Assembly (NCBI GenBank): GCA_964510205.1
Contig: CAZEBW010000032.1
Location: 1 to 36,950, forward strand
Length of the DNA: 36,950 nucleotides
Direction of reading: 5' to 3'
From: CAZEBW01 sp964510205
GTDB taxonomy: Bacteria; Chloroflexota; Anaerolineae; VGOG01
The notes under the pieces are model-generated. The model searched no databases. It had not been told where the DNA came from and worked only from the letters and a program-made list of their open reading frames with translations. Shown here one piece after another: positions 8,089 to 16,072 of the stretch; within the stretch, counting starts at the first letter, position 1, and each line of letters begins with the position of its first letter. The translations under genes were made by a program, and so were the position numbers.

Positions 8089-8289
8089 CTATCGTTCCCC
8101 GCCCGCGTCACGCAGGGCCTGCTGGATGTCTTCCGGCTGCAGATCGGGATACTCGCCGATGATCTCCTCGACTGCCATCCCGTTGGCTACCAGGTTGACG
8201 ATGAGAGATACCGAAATGCGCATCCCACGAATGCACGCCTTGCCACCAAGTATGTTTGGATCATAGGTAATGCGGTCAAAACCGAACAT
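8089..8289 (-). CDS. DUF433 family antitoxin-like protein
   Basis: 66 residues with the DUF433 signature RITYDPNILGGKACIRGMRISVSLIV...EEIIGEYPDLQPEDIQQALRDA, a small winged-helix-like fold found mostly as the antitoxin of DUF433/DUF5615 (VapB/VapC-like) pairs. GAGAGGAGGGG lies ahead of the ATG. First gene of a tight three-gene unit with its own promoter (8334-8363), as expected for an autoregulated antitoxin. The partner genes downstream are not the usual ones. Confidence 0.92.
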   Translation of the reverse strand: MFGFDRITYDPNILGGKACIRGMRISVSLIVNLVANGMAVEEIIGEYPDLQPEDIQQALRDAGGER

Positions 8290-8333
8290 GGTATGTCCCC
8301 TCCTCTCGATCTAATGCCCATACTTCTTTGGCT

Positions 8334-8363
8334 ATTGTACCACAAATTGCGGCTTTTGCCCAA
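8334..8363 (-). promoter_or_regulatory. Promoter of the DUF433 unit
   Basis: TTGGGC (8363-8358), 18-base spacer, TACAAT (8339-8334) preceded by TGG, an extended -10. A ~40-base leader leads to the DUF433 start. Confidence 0.7.
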
Positions 8364-8372
8364 GCGGGAATC

Positions 8373-9476
8373 TCAGAAATACGCCTCGTAACCGGAGATG
8401 CTCAACTCATCCCGCATGGTCTGTAGCTCGCGGCGCAGGTTGGCGTTCACGGGGATGCCCTGCTGGCGGATGCGCTGCTCGTTCTCGTGCTCTTTCTCAC
8501 CAGCTACGTAGATGCGCTCCTGACCCGGCGCTCGGCGGGCGTTCTGCAGGGCGCGCATGATCTGGCCGGTGATGCGACGGGAGAGGTCGAGAGGGATGAA
8601 GTGTTCGATGTCAATGGCCAGGAAGAAGTGGCCCAGCATGTAGGGACGATGAGCGCCATCCTCGGCGAATCCAAGAAGGTCTTTCATGAACTTCCCGCCG
8701 CACAGCGAGGCGGAGAGAATCTCGACCACGGTCGCCAGGTCATAGCCCTTGTAGCCGGCCAGCAGCTCGCCGGCCCCTCCGAGCGGCAGGAGGGCCGCCG
8801 TCGCCGCCCCCAGGTCCTCCAGAATCCTGTCGGCGTCGGTCATGGGATTCCCCCGGGCGTCAATGACCCAACCCTCGGGCGCCGGCTCTTCGGCGCGGGC
8901 CAACACCTCGATCTTGCCCCGCTGCGCGATGGAGGTGGCAGCGTCGAAGCAGAAGGGATGATCCAGGTCGGACGGCGCGGCGAAGGCGATGGGATTGGTG
9001 CCCAGCATGGGCTCGGTGCTGAAGGTGGGAGCGATGGCCGGGCGGGCATTGGTCACCGCCAATCCCATCATCCCCTCCTGGGCGGCCATCAGCGCGTAGT
9101 AGCCGGCGATGCCGAAGTGCGTGCCGTTGCGCACCGCCGCCGCGCCCAGGCCGTACCTTCTGGCTTTGTCCATGGCCATCCGCATGGCACGATGGGCGAT
9201 CAATTGCCCCATGCCATGCTGGCCATCTATCAGAGCCGTGGTCTCCGTCTCTTTGACGATCTTCATCTCGGTCTGGACACGGTGCTGCCCGCGCCGGATG
9301 CGGTCGTAGTAGTACTTGAGACGCCCCACGCCGTGGGACTCGATGCCGCGCAAATCAGCGGCGATGAGCACGTCGGCGCAGATCCGGGCGTCCCCCTGCG
9401 GCACGCCCAGCCCCTGGAACACGTCCATCATGAAGCGCTCAACGACGTCAACTGGAATGTACGTCCTCTCTGTCAT
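8373..9476 (-). CDS. Ldh family (malate/L-lactate/ureidoglycolate-type) NAD(P)-dependent dehydrogenase
   Basis: 367 residues of the Ldh_2 superfamily, which oxidises 2-hydroxyacids such as malate, sulfolactate or ureidoglycolate. Typical segments: DLRGIESHGVGRLKYY, GQHGMGQLIAHRAM, AAVRNGTHFGIAGYYALMA, TNARPAIAPTFSTEPMLGTNPIAFAAP and GYKGYDLATVVEILSASLCGG. The frame opens 12 codons earlier, but the ATG at 9476 behind GGAGGAG gives the family N terminus. Substrate cannot be fixed from sequence. Monocistronic in appearance, with a palindromic repeat just upstream. Confidence 0.92.
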   Translation of the reverse strand: MTERTYIPVDVVERFMMDVFQGLGVPQGDARICADVLIAADLRGIESHGVGRLKYYYDRIRRGQHRVQTEMKIVKETETTALIDGQHGMGQLIAHRAMRMAMDKARRYGLGAAAVRNGTHFGIAGYYALMAAQEGMMGLAVTNARPAIAPTFSTEPMLGTNPIAFAAPSDLDHPFCFDAATSIAQRGKIEVLARAEEPAPEGWVIDARGNPMTDADRILEDLGAATAALLPLGGAGELLAGYKGYDLATVVEILSASLCGGKFMKDLLGFAEDGAHRPYMLGHFFLAIDIEHFIPLDLSRRITGQIMRALQNARRAPGQERIYVAGEKEHENEQRIRQQGIPVNANLRRELQTMRDELSISGYEAYF

Positions 9477-9517
9477 GTCCTGGCTCCTCCATAAATGTTT
9501 GAACACTGTCAAGTTAA

Positions 9518-9625
9518 TGTCATTGCGAGGCGTCCTCTGGCCGAAGCAATCTCCCCCCTCGCGAATTGGGGATCACGCCGTTTCCACTTCCAAGTTCGTC
9601 GCCAAACCCGCTCCTCGCGATGACA
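9518..9625. repeat. Palindromic CATTGCGAG intergenic element, copy 2
   Basis: TGTCATTGCGAGG at one end and CCTCGCGATGACA at the other, with GAAGCAATCTCC inside. About 108 bases and more diverged in the centre than copy 1. It fills most of the spacer between glpK and the Ldh-family gene. Confidence 0.8.
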
Positions 9626-9645
9626 CCTACGATTGACGTTGTCAC

Positions 9646-11160
9646 TCACTGCTCCCAACCGCGAGCCCGCTCCACGGCCCGCTGCCAGCCGGCGTAAGCT
9701 TCCTCCCGCCGGGCGTCGTCCCAGCGGGGTTTGAAGACGCGATCAATGCCCCAGTTGGCCCGCAGATCGTCCAGGCCTACCCAGAAGCCGGTCGCCAGCC
9801 CGGCGGCGTAGGCAGCGCCCAGAGCCGTGGTCTCGTCCACCGTGGGGCGAATCACCTCCACACCCAAGATGTCGGCCTGGAGCTGCATCAGGTAGTTGTT
9901 CTTCACCGCCCCGCCGTCCACCTTGAGGGACTTCAACTCCACGCCGGCGTCCTTCTGCATGGCCTCCAGCACGTCCTTGGTCTGGTAGCAGATGGACTCC
10001 AGGGTGGCGTGCACCAGGTGCTCGCGGCGGACGTAGCGGGTCAGACCGACGATCACGCCGCGAGCGTACATGTCCCAATACGGTGCGAACAGGCCGGAGA
10101 AGGCGGGCACGAAATAGATGCCGCCAGCGTCCCCGACCTGCCTGGCGATCTCCTCCGTCTCCGCAGCGCTCTCGATGATGCCCAGATTGTCCCGCAGCCA
10201 TTGGATGGCGGCGCCGGTGATGGCGATCGAGCCTTCCAGGGCGTAGGTGGCCTGGCCCTCTTCCACGCCGTAGGCCACGGTGGTCAGCAGCCCGCCGGGC
10301 GAGGGGACGATGTGGCGGCCGGTGTTGAGCAGCATGAAGCAGCCGGTGCCGTAGGTGTTCTTGGCCTCGCCCACGCTGTAGCAGGTCTGGCCCACCAGCG
10401 CGGCCTGCTGATCGCCCAGGTCGCCGCAGACGGGCGCCTGCCCTCCCAGCGGCCCGCCCTTGGAAGTCAGGCCATAGAGCTGCTTATCACTGGAGGGCCT
10501 GATCTGGGGCAGCATTTGGCGGGGGATGCCCAGGTAGTCGAGCATCTGCTGATCCCAGTCCAGCATCTTCAGGTTCATGAGCATGGTGCGAGAGGCGTTG
10601 GTGTAATCGGTGACGTGGACGCCGCCATCGGGACCGCCGGTCAGCCACCATAAGGCCCAGGTGTCCACGTTGCCAAAGATCGCCTCCCCCCTGTCGGCCC
10701 TCTCCCGCACGCCCTCGACGTGGTCCAAAATCCACTTGATCTTGGGGCCAGAGAAGTAGGTAGCGCTGACCAAGCCGGTGGTCTCTTTGAGGTAAGGCTC
10801 GAAGCCGTCGTCAATGAGCTGCTGGCAGATGTCGCGGGTGCGGGTGCACTGCCAGACGATGGCGTTGTAGTAAGGCCGGCCCGTCCTGGGATCCCAGACG
10901 ATGGTCGTCTCCCGCTGATTGGTGACCCCGATGCCCGCCATCTCCTCGGCCTGGATGCCGCCCTGCTCCATCGCAGCCTCAATCACTCTCTGGGTCTTCT
11001 CCCAAATCTCCAGCGGGTCGTGCTCCACCCAGCCCGGCTGGGGGTAGATCTGCTGGTGCTCTTGGTAGGCCACAGAGACCGGCTGCCCGTCCTGATCAAA
11101 AATCATGAATCTAGTGCCCGTGGTTCCCTGGTCAAGCGCTGCTACGTATTGCCTGGGCAT
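9646..11160 (-). CDS. glpK: Glycerol kinase
   Basis: Phosphorylates glycerol to glycerol-3-phosphate with ATP. 504 residues from the ATG at 11160 (AAGGAGTAAGGAAAGGGCC upstream); an open extension of 44 codons overlaps the preceding gene and is not real. FGGY-kinase hallmarks: ALDQGTTGTRFMIFD, HQQIYPQPGWVEHDP, TNQRETTIVWD, YGTGCFMLLNTG, GGAVKNNYLMQLQADILG and TTALGAAYAAGLATGFW. Length matches the family. It follows the lipoprotein gene by 10 bases. No glpF or glpD is present in the window, so glycerol must enter by other means or from elsewhere in the genome. Confidence 0.97.
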   Translation of the reverse strand: MPRQYVAALDQGTTGTRFMIFDQDGQPVSVAYQEHQQIYPQPGWVEHDPLEIWEKTQRVIEAAMEQGGIQAEEMAGIGVTNQRETTIVWDPRTGRPYYNAIVWQCTRTRDICQQLIDDGFEPYLKETTGLVSATYFSGPKIKWILDHVEGVRERADRGEAIFGNVDTWALWWLTGGPDGGVHVTDYTNASRTMLMNLKMLDWDQQMLDYLGIPRQMLPQIRPSSDKQLYGLTSKGGPLGGQAPVCGDLGDQQAALVGQTCYSVGEAKNTYGTGCFMLLNTGRHIVPSPGGLLTTVAYGVEEGQATYALEGSIAITGAAIQWLRDNLGIIESAAETEEIARQVGDAGGIYFVPAFSGLFAPYWDMYARGVIVGLTRYVRREHLVHATLESICYQTKDVLEAMQKDAGVELKSLKVDGGAVKNNYLMQLQADILGVEVIRPTVDETTALGAAYAAGLATGFWVGLDDLRANWGIDRVFKPRWDDARREEAYAGWQRAVERARGWEQ

Positions 11161-11170
11161 GGCCCTTTCC

Positions 11171-12397
11171 TTACTCCTTCGAGAAAGACCGAAACACCTT
11201 CCAAACAGGGTCACTCTGATCATAGTCCAGCTCGCCGCAGTAGCCCTGGTGGATGTACTGCCAGAGGATGATGCCATCCACCCCGGCTTCAAAAGATCGC
11301 TGCATGAAATCCTCGATAATGGGCGCCCTTTCCTCCAGGATTCCTCCGCGCAGCAGGCGACCGTTCTTTTTGTAGGCTCGATGGTAGACCTCGGTGTAGA
11401 GGACGGGCAGGTTCAGCTCATCGGCGATTCTCAGCTCCCGCTCGTACCAGACGTTGGTCCAAACGTGAAGCGTCACTGCGTCAATGGAGGGGAAAGCGTG
11501 CATCTTGCGCCAGGCTTCCTCCTCATGAGGCTGATACCCGCCAATGGAGATCATCCCCACAGCCACGGGCCGGCAGGGGTCCAGCTTCTTGATCTCCTCA
11601 GAGGCCACCCTGGCCCATTCGACCAGCGAGTTGTAGCAAGACCGCACGCCTCCCTCGGGGGCGCAACTGGGCTCCCCCATCAACTGCCACAGCGCCACTT
11701 CGGGGAAATCCCTGAGCCTGGTAACCACACTTGTCAAGTGATCCATGTATTCGCCTTTGTACCCCGAGTCAAACCAAGCTTCGCTTTTCGTGGGATAGTC
11801 CGCCGCCATGTAGCCCTCAAGCACGATGATGAACTTCAGGTCGTACTTTCCGCCCAGGCGAATCAACCGCTCCACGCGAGCCAGCCCGCCATCCCGCGCG
11901 TGCTTGGGAAAAACGGGGATGCGGACGGTATTTCCCGACCGAGATAGGAAGGAAAGGATTTCATCCCACTCGGACTCTGGGAACCAATCTTCGAGGATGT
12001 AGGCCACGTTCATGCCGATCAACCGAATCTCGTGGCCGTTGAAAGTGAGCTTGTCGCCGGCCCTGACCACGCGATCCACGCAGCTCGCTCCGGCTTTGCT
12101 GAACAACGGCAGAAAGACCATCTCCAGTTCGGCCGGCTCCACGTCTCCCACCAGCAGCAGGGGAAAGATGAGCTTGCTTCCCCCGTCGGTTTCACCCGTC
12201 TGGGTGACTGCGTACCTCTCGGAGAGCCGGCTCTCGCCCGTGGTGGAAGAAAGGTCGGGGGACTCGATCTCGAAGGCAGCGCTTCTTTCGGTTTCACTTC
12301 TCCCCGGCGTTGGACTGGCAAGGACCACAGCGCAGCTTATCACGAGCGTCGAAACCAGAGCGACTACTGCCGGCAAGGCCCAGATTCTGTTCTTCAT
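11171..12397 (-). CDS. Secreted lipoprotein with a GH5/clan-A-like TIM barrel
   Basis: About 408 residues. N-terminal signal sequence with lipobox VISC, so probably a membrane-anchored lipoprotein. After a ~100-residue linker-like region, residues ~105-400 resemble clan GH-A glycosidases: FNGHEIRLIGMNV, TVRIPVFPKH, WQLMGEPSC (acid/base Glu, but with Gly where clan A usually has Asn), LHVWTN, VLYTEVYH (candidate nucleophile Glu) and GVDGIILWQY. Substrate unknown; activity not certain because of the Asn loss. The ATG shares a base with the fmt stop (TGATG), behind GGAAGGAGGGG; a TTG one codon earlier is an alternative start. Confidence 0.82.
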   Translation of the reverse strand: MKNRIWALPAVVALVSTLVISCAVVLASPTPGRSETERSAAFEIESPDLSSTTGESRLSERYAVTQTGETDGGSKLIFPLLLVGDVEPAELEMVFLPLFSKAGASCVDRVVRAGDKLTFNGHEIRLIGMNVAYILEDWFPESEWDEILSFLSRSGNTVRIPVFPKHARDGGLARVERLIRLGGKYDLKFIIVLEGYMAADYPTKSEAWFDSGYKGEYMDHLTSVVTRLRDFPEVALWQLMGEPSCAPEGGVRSCYNSLVEWARVASEEIKKLDPCRPVAVGMISIGGYQPHEEEAWRKMHAFPSIDAVTLHVWTNVWYERELRIADELNLPVLYTEVYHRAYKKNGRLLRGGILEERAPIIEDFMQRSFEAGVDGIILWQYIHQGYCGELDYDQSDPVWKVFRSFSKE

Positions 12398-13338
12398 CAA
12401 CTACCCCTCCTTCCCAACAGCGAACCCTCGAAATCTCTCTGTCCTCTGGCGAAGTCCTCGACAGCCATAGCCCTTTTGCCCGCCAACTGCACCTCGCCCA
12501 GAAGCAAAGCTCCCTCCCCCGTAACAACGGCCAAGCCCTCGTCCACAGCCACAACTTGCCCCGGCTGTCCCTCGCCCGCCCATTCGGGCAGAGCCTCAGC
12601 GGTGATGACCTTGAGCAGCTTGCCTCGCCAATGTGTGTAGGTGCCGGGCCAGGGGTAGTAAGCGCGGCTGCGGCGCCAGACCTCGACCGCCGATTGCGAC
12701 CAGTCTATCTGGCCGTCCTGCTTGGCGATGACGCGGCTGTAGGTGGCCTGGCTGTGATCCTGCGGCCGAGGCTCGATCTCGCCCGCCAGCCAGCGGGGCA
12801 AAGTATCTACCAGCAGGTCGGCCCCCAACTCAGCCAACCTGGCGCTCAGCGACTGCCGCGTATCCTGGGGGGATAGGGCACAGGCCGCCTGGGACAGAAT
12901 CGGCCCGGTGTCCATCCCCTCGTCCATGAGCATGATGGTCACCCCTGTCTCCTCCTCGCCGGCCAGAATGGCGGCGGCGATGGGGGCTGCTCCGCGATAC
13001 TTGGGCAGGAGCGAGGCGTGGACGTTGAGACACCCCTTGGGGGGGATGTCCAGCACCTCGGCCGGAAGGATCTGGCCATAAGCTGCCACCACGATCACGT
13101 CGGGCGCCAGGGCCGCAAGCTCGGCCACGGCGTCGGACTGGCGCAGGCTGGGCGGCTGCAGCACCGGCAAGCCGTGGTCCAGGGCCGCGATCTTCACCGC
13201 TGGGGCCTCCACCTGGCGCCCCCGCCCCACCCGTCGGTCGGGCTGGGTGACCACCGCCGCGACCTCGTATCGCCCAATTAGCCTCTCCAGAATGGGCGCC
13301 GCAAAATCCGGCGTGCCCATGAAGATCAGCCTGTCCAT
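12397..13338 (-). CDS. fmt: Methionyl-tRNA formyltransferase
   Basis: Formylates initiator Met-tRNA using 10-formyl-THF. 313 residues with MGTPDFAAPILERL, the catalytic NVHASLLPKYRGAAPI segment (Asn, His), TIMLMDEGMDTGPIL with the catalytic Asp, and a C-terminal OB-like domain. Preceded by GAGGGAGG and a clear promoter at 13356-13384. Usually near def, which is not seen here; instead a glycosidase-like lipoprotein and glpK follow in a coupled operon, an unusual context. Confidence 0.97.
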   Translation of the reverse strand: MDRLIFMGTPDFAAPILERLIGRYEVAAVVTQPDRRVGRGRQVEAPAVKIAALDHGLPVLQPPSLRQSDAVAELAALAPDVIVVAAYGQILPAEVLDIPPKGCLNVHASLLPKYRGAAPIAAAILAGEEETGVTIMLMDEGMDTGPILSQAACALSPQDTRQSLSARLAELGADLLVDTLPRWLAGEIEPRPQDHSQATYSRVIAKQDGQIDWSQSAVEVWRRSRAYYPWPGTYTHWRGKLLKVITAEALPEWAGEGQPGQVVAVDEGLAVVTGEGALLLGEVQLAGKRAMAVEDFARGQRDFEGSLLGRRGS

Positions 13339-13355
13339 AGTCCTCCCTCACAGTG

Positions 13356-13384
13356 ATTGTATCACATTTTGAGCTATTGGGCAA
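13356..13384 (-). promoter_or_regulatory. Promoter of fmt operon
   Basis: TTGCCC (13384-13379), 17-base spacer, TACAAT (13361-13356), about 20 bases before the fmt start. Confidence 0.75.
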
Positions 13385-13392
13385 GGAAAGGC

Positions 13393-13483
13393 GTGAAACG
13401 GAAAACGTGAAACGTGAAGACGTGAAACGTGAATTACCACCACGCATCACGTTTCACGCACCACGCATCACGTTTCACGAACA
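13393..13483. repeat. Inverted heptamer array between fmt and the ArsA-like gene
   Basis: Left half: GTGAAAC, GGAAAAC, GTGAAAC, GTGAAGA and variants. Right half: ACGCATC, ACGTTTC, ACGCACC, ACGCATC, ACGTTTC, largely the complement of the left. The two halves form a large imperfect palindrome in mostly 7-base register, between divergent promoters. Confidence 0.7.
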
Positions 13484-13487
13484 CTTA

Positions 13488-13516
13488 TTGCGATTTCGGG
13501 CAACATGTGGTACAAT
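13488..13516 (+). promoter_or_regulatory. Promoter of the solitary ArsA-like gene
   Basis: TTGCGA (13488-13493), 17-base spacer, TACAAT (13511-13516) preceded by TGTGG, an extended -10. About 31 bases separate the -10 from the ATG. Confidence 0.8.
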
Positions 13517-13546
13517 CAGGCTCGAAGCCAAAGAGAGGAGTGACAG

Positions 13547-14470
13547 ATGTCCCTTTCAGCACTGGATCACACCGACAAGCGCGTGCTCATGTTCGGCGGA
13601 AAAGGAGGGGTGGGCAAGACAACGTGTTCGGCCACCACAGCCCTCCACTACGCTTCGGCGGGCCGCAAGACGCTGATCATCTCCAGCGACCTCACCCCCT
13701 CCCTCTCGGACATCTTCGAGATGGAGATTGGGGCGACGGAAACGGCGGTAAAAGGCATGCAAAACCTCTACGCCCTGGAGATCTCCCCCGACGAGGTGAT
13801 GAGGAGGTGGAAGGAGAAGTTTGGGCCGCAGGTGTACGAGGCCGCTTCTTCGCTGATAGACATGGAATACGACGAGGTAATAGATTATGTCGCCATCGCG
13901 CCGGGCATCCAGGAAGAGTTCATGCTGGACTACATCCTGGAGCGGGTCAGGGATGGGCGCTACGACCTCATCGTCTGGGACACCGCACCGGCGGGCGACA
14001 CCCTGCGCCTGTTGGACCTGCCCTATAAATTCTTAAAGCACCTGCGCATGGCGCCCAAGTTCTACTTCGAAGTCCGCGACACCTTCAAACTGAAAAAGGT
14101 CCCCTTCCTGGAGCTGATAGACAGTTGGAAGGCCCTGGCCCAAGAGGTGACAGATTTCATGAGAGATCCGAACAACACCGAATTCATCCTGGTCACCATC
14201 CCCGAGGCCCTGGGCGTGTATCAGGCCAGGAGGCTGGTGGGGGAATTCGAGCGATACGGCCTGCCCATCCACTACCTGATCATCAACAACGTCATCCAGA
14301 ACCCCGACTGCGAGTTCCACCGGGCCAGAAAAGAAATGCAGACCCCGTACATCAACCTGCTGACCGACGAATACGGCCAAAGCATGGAAATCATCACCCT
14401 TCCCCTATTTCCCCACGAGGTGAAGGGAGTGGATAGGCTGAGAGAGGTGAGGAAGGTGTTGTTTGCCTAG
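13547..14470 (+). CDS. ArsA/Get3-family ATPase (solitary)
   Basis: 307 residues. Deviant Walker A GGKGGVGKTT with both signature Lys19 and catalytic-site Lys24, switch I SSDLTPSLSDIF retaining the catalytic-type Asp48, and switch II DTAPAGDTLRLLDLP (Asp145). It therefore looks competent for ATP hydrolysis as a homodimer. Family members deliver tail-anchored proteins (Get3) or energise arsenite efflux (ArsA). No ars genes, CxxC pair or arsenite-binding Cys triad are visible, so an arsenic role is not supported. AGAGGAG precedes the ATG. Two more paralogues lie at 26950-28907. Confidence 0.9.
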   Translation: MSLSALDHTDKRVLMFGGKGGVGKTTCSATTALHYASAGRKTLIISSDLTPSLSDIFEMEIGATETAVKGMQNLYALEISPDEVMRRWKEKFGPQVYEAASSLIDMEYDEVIDYVAIAPGIQEEFMLDYILERVRDGRYDLIVWDTAPAGDTLRLLDLPYKFLKHLRMAPKFYFEVRDTFKLKKVPFLELIDSWKALAQEVTDFMRDPNNTEFILVTIPEALGVYQARRLVGEFERYGLPIHYLIINNVIQNPDCEFHRARKEMQTPYINLLTDEYGQSMEIITLPLFPHEVKGVDRLREVRKVLFA

Positions 14471-14481
14471 AAAAAATAAGA

Positions 14482-14512
14482 ATTAGTGAAAATTCGTGTC
14501 ATTCGTGGCAAA
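14482..14512. repeat. ATTAGTGAAATTCGTG-type dispersed repeat, copy 1
   Basis: A 31-base stretch starting ATTAGTGAAAATTCGTG and ending TTCGTGGCAAA; nearly the same sequence is at 34921-34950 as half of an inverted repeat. It forms most of the spacer between the ArsA-like and TrmH-like genes. Confidence 0.6.
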
Positions 14513-14523
14513 GAAAGAGAGAC

Positions 14524-15075
14524 ATGAGAGCACTTCGCGGCACACCGCTGAAACGATTTCATCGCCACTTCAGGCGGCGACATCCGATCCAGCGTGAGAT
14601 TGTGGTGATTCTCGAAAACGTGGAATACCCCGTCAACGTGGGCTCCATTTTCCGCATCGCCGACGCGGCGCGGATCGAGGAGCTGATCCTGACCGGCGTC
14701 ACGTCCACGCCGCCCCATCCCACCATCGCTAAGGTGGGGCGCAGCAAACACCGGCGGGTCCCCTGGCGCTACGAGAAGGAGGCCAGCAAGCCCATCGCCG
14801 AGCTCCAAGACCAGGGCTATCGCATCTTTGCGCTGGAAATCACCGCCGGGGCCAGTCCATACTACGAGACCGATTGGCCTGCCCAGACCTGTCTGGTCGT
14901 CGGCCACGAGGATCAAAGCATCACCCGCGCCACGCTTGCTCTGTGCGATGACGTCGTCTTCATCCCCATGTGGGGCAAGGGCCTATCGCTGAACGTGCAC
15001 GTGGCGCTGGCCGTGGTCGTATTCCACATTCGATCCCTGGGGCTGGCAGCGGACCACTCAGATTTCACCAGCTAG
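14524..15075 (+). CDS. TrmH/SpoU-family RNA 2'-O-methyltransferase
   Basis: 183 residues with the three SPOUT motifs: NVGSIFRIADAARIEELILTG (motif 1), TCLVVGHEDQSIT (motif 2) and IPMWGKGLSLNVHVALAVVVF (motif 3) forming the trefoil-knot SAM site. Expected to 2'-O-methylate a tRNA or rRNA ribose; the target cannot be told. Motif 2 has His-Glu-Asp where many TrmH proteins have GNE-type residues. An AG-rich ribosome site precedes the ATG. Length is normal for TrmL/TrmH-like proteins. Confidence 0.9.
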   Translation: MRALRGTPLKRFHRHFRRRHPIQREIVVILENVEYPVNVGSIFRIADAARIEELILTGVTSTPPHPTIAKVGRSKHRRVPWRYEKEASKPIAELQDQGYRIFALEITAGASPYYETDWPAQTCLVVGHEDQSITRATLALCDDVVFIPMWGKGLSLNVHVALAVVVFHIRSLGLAADHSDFTS

Positions 15076-15149
15076 GGGAAAACCCGACGCACAGTCTGAA
15101 GGCTGTTCTATCCGTGAATCCTGCTGATCCGCGTTCTAGGGAGGAAGCG

Positions 15150-15896
15150 ATGCGAGGTCTGAAAGACAAACGCGTGCTCATCACGGGCGGGGCGGGCGGC
15201 ATCGGCGCGGCGACGGCGGCGCGCTTCCTGGAGGAGGGCTCGCGCGTCGTGGTGCTGGATTGCGACGAGGCGGCGCTCAGTCGTATCGGGCGCGAGATGC
15301 CAGCGCTGAGCGGCACCATCGCCGCCGACGTCTCGGACGCCGACGACGTGGCGCGGGCCTTTGGGGAACTGGACGACCTGCTGGGGGGACTGGACGTGCT
15401 GATCAACAACGCCGGCATCAGCATCCGGCACCGCTTCCTGGACATCTCCCCCCAGGAGTGGCGCCAGGTGATGGCCGTCAATCTCGACGGCGTGTTCTTC
15501 GTGGCACAGCAAGCCGCGCGACGTATGCTGAGCGGCGTCATCCTGAACATGGGCTCCACCAACGGCCTGGTGGGCTATCCCTACTACGCCGACTACAATG
15601 CCTCCAAGGCCGGGGTGATCGAGCTGACCCGCTCCATGGCCCTGGAGCTGGCTCCAGAGGTGCGCGTCAACGCCGTCTGCCCGGGCTTCATTTTGACGCC
15701 GATGCAGGAGGCCGAATACACCCCGGAGATGCGGCGCGCCTTCGAAGCCAAGGTTCCCCTGGGCAAGCTGGGCCGGCCAGAGGACGTGGCAGCGCTGTTC
15801 GCTTTTCTGGCCTCTGACGACGCCGCCTTCATCACCGGGCAGTGCTTCGTGATTGACGGGGGAGAGATTGCCGGCGGGCTGGCCAGCCAGGGGTGA
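15150..15896 (+). CDS. Short-chain dehydrogenase/reductase
   Basis: 248 residues, classical SDR: TGGAGGIGAATA NAD(P)-binding loop at ~12-23, adenine-side Asp in VVVLDCDE (suggesting NAD preference), NNAGIS, catalytic Ser in NMGSTNG, YNASK active-site Tyr/Lys, and VCPGFILTPM. FabG-like, but a specific role is not inferable. Start chosen at ATG 15150 behind AGGGAGGAAGC; an upstream open extension overlaps the TrmH-like gene. Seventy-four bases separate it from that gene. Confidence 0.93.
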   Translation: MRGLKDKRVLITGGAGGIGAATAARFLEEGSRVVVLDCDEAALSRIGREMPALSGTIAADVSDADDVARAFGELDDLLGGLDVLINNAGISIRHRFLDISPQEWRQVMAVNLDGVFFVAQQAARRMLSGVILNMGSTNGLVGYPYYADYNASKAGVIELTRSMALELAPEVRVNAVCPGFILTPMQEAEYTPEMRRAFEAKVPLGKLGRPEDVAALFAFLASDDAAFITGQCFVIDGGEIAGGLASQG

Positions 15897-15940
15897 GCAG
15901 CTTGAGGATCTCGATTTGGTGCTGCCACTTTGACTGAAAA

Positions 15941-16012
15941 GCGATAGTGACAGGGTGACAAGGTGACAAGGCAACATGATGGCCCATCACCTTGTCACCC
16001 TGTCACCTTGCC
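15941..16012. repeat. Octamer array in inverted arrangement (9 x 8 bases)
   Basis: GCGATAGT, GACAGGGT, GACAAGGT, GACAAGGC, AACATGAT, GGCCCATC, ACCTTGTC, ACCCTGTC, ACCTTGCC in exact 8-base register; the last three units are close complements of the second to fourth, so the array can fold back on itself. Between the SDR and cyclophilin genes. Confidence 0.78.
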
Positions 16013-16072
16013 ATCTTTGGTTGCGAAATACTCTATCTCATGTCCCATATCGGGATCAGGAAGGAGCCTAAA

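Noticed and set aside
8487..9494. 335-codon plus-strand frame opposite the Ldh-family gene
   Set aside because: Antisense shadow without recognisable motifs.
11161..11292. 44-codon extension of glycerol kinase
   Set aside because: Overlaps the conserved end of the lipoprotein gene; family start is at 11160.
13547..14470. Arsenite efflux ATPase role
   Set aside because: No arsB, arsD or arsR nearby and no arsenite-binding Cys arrangement.
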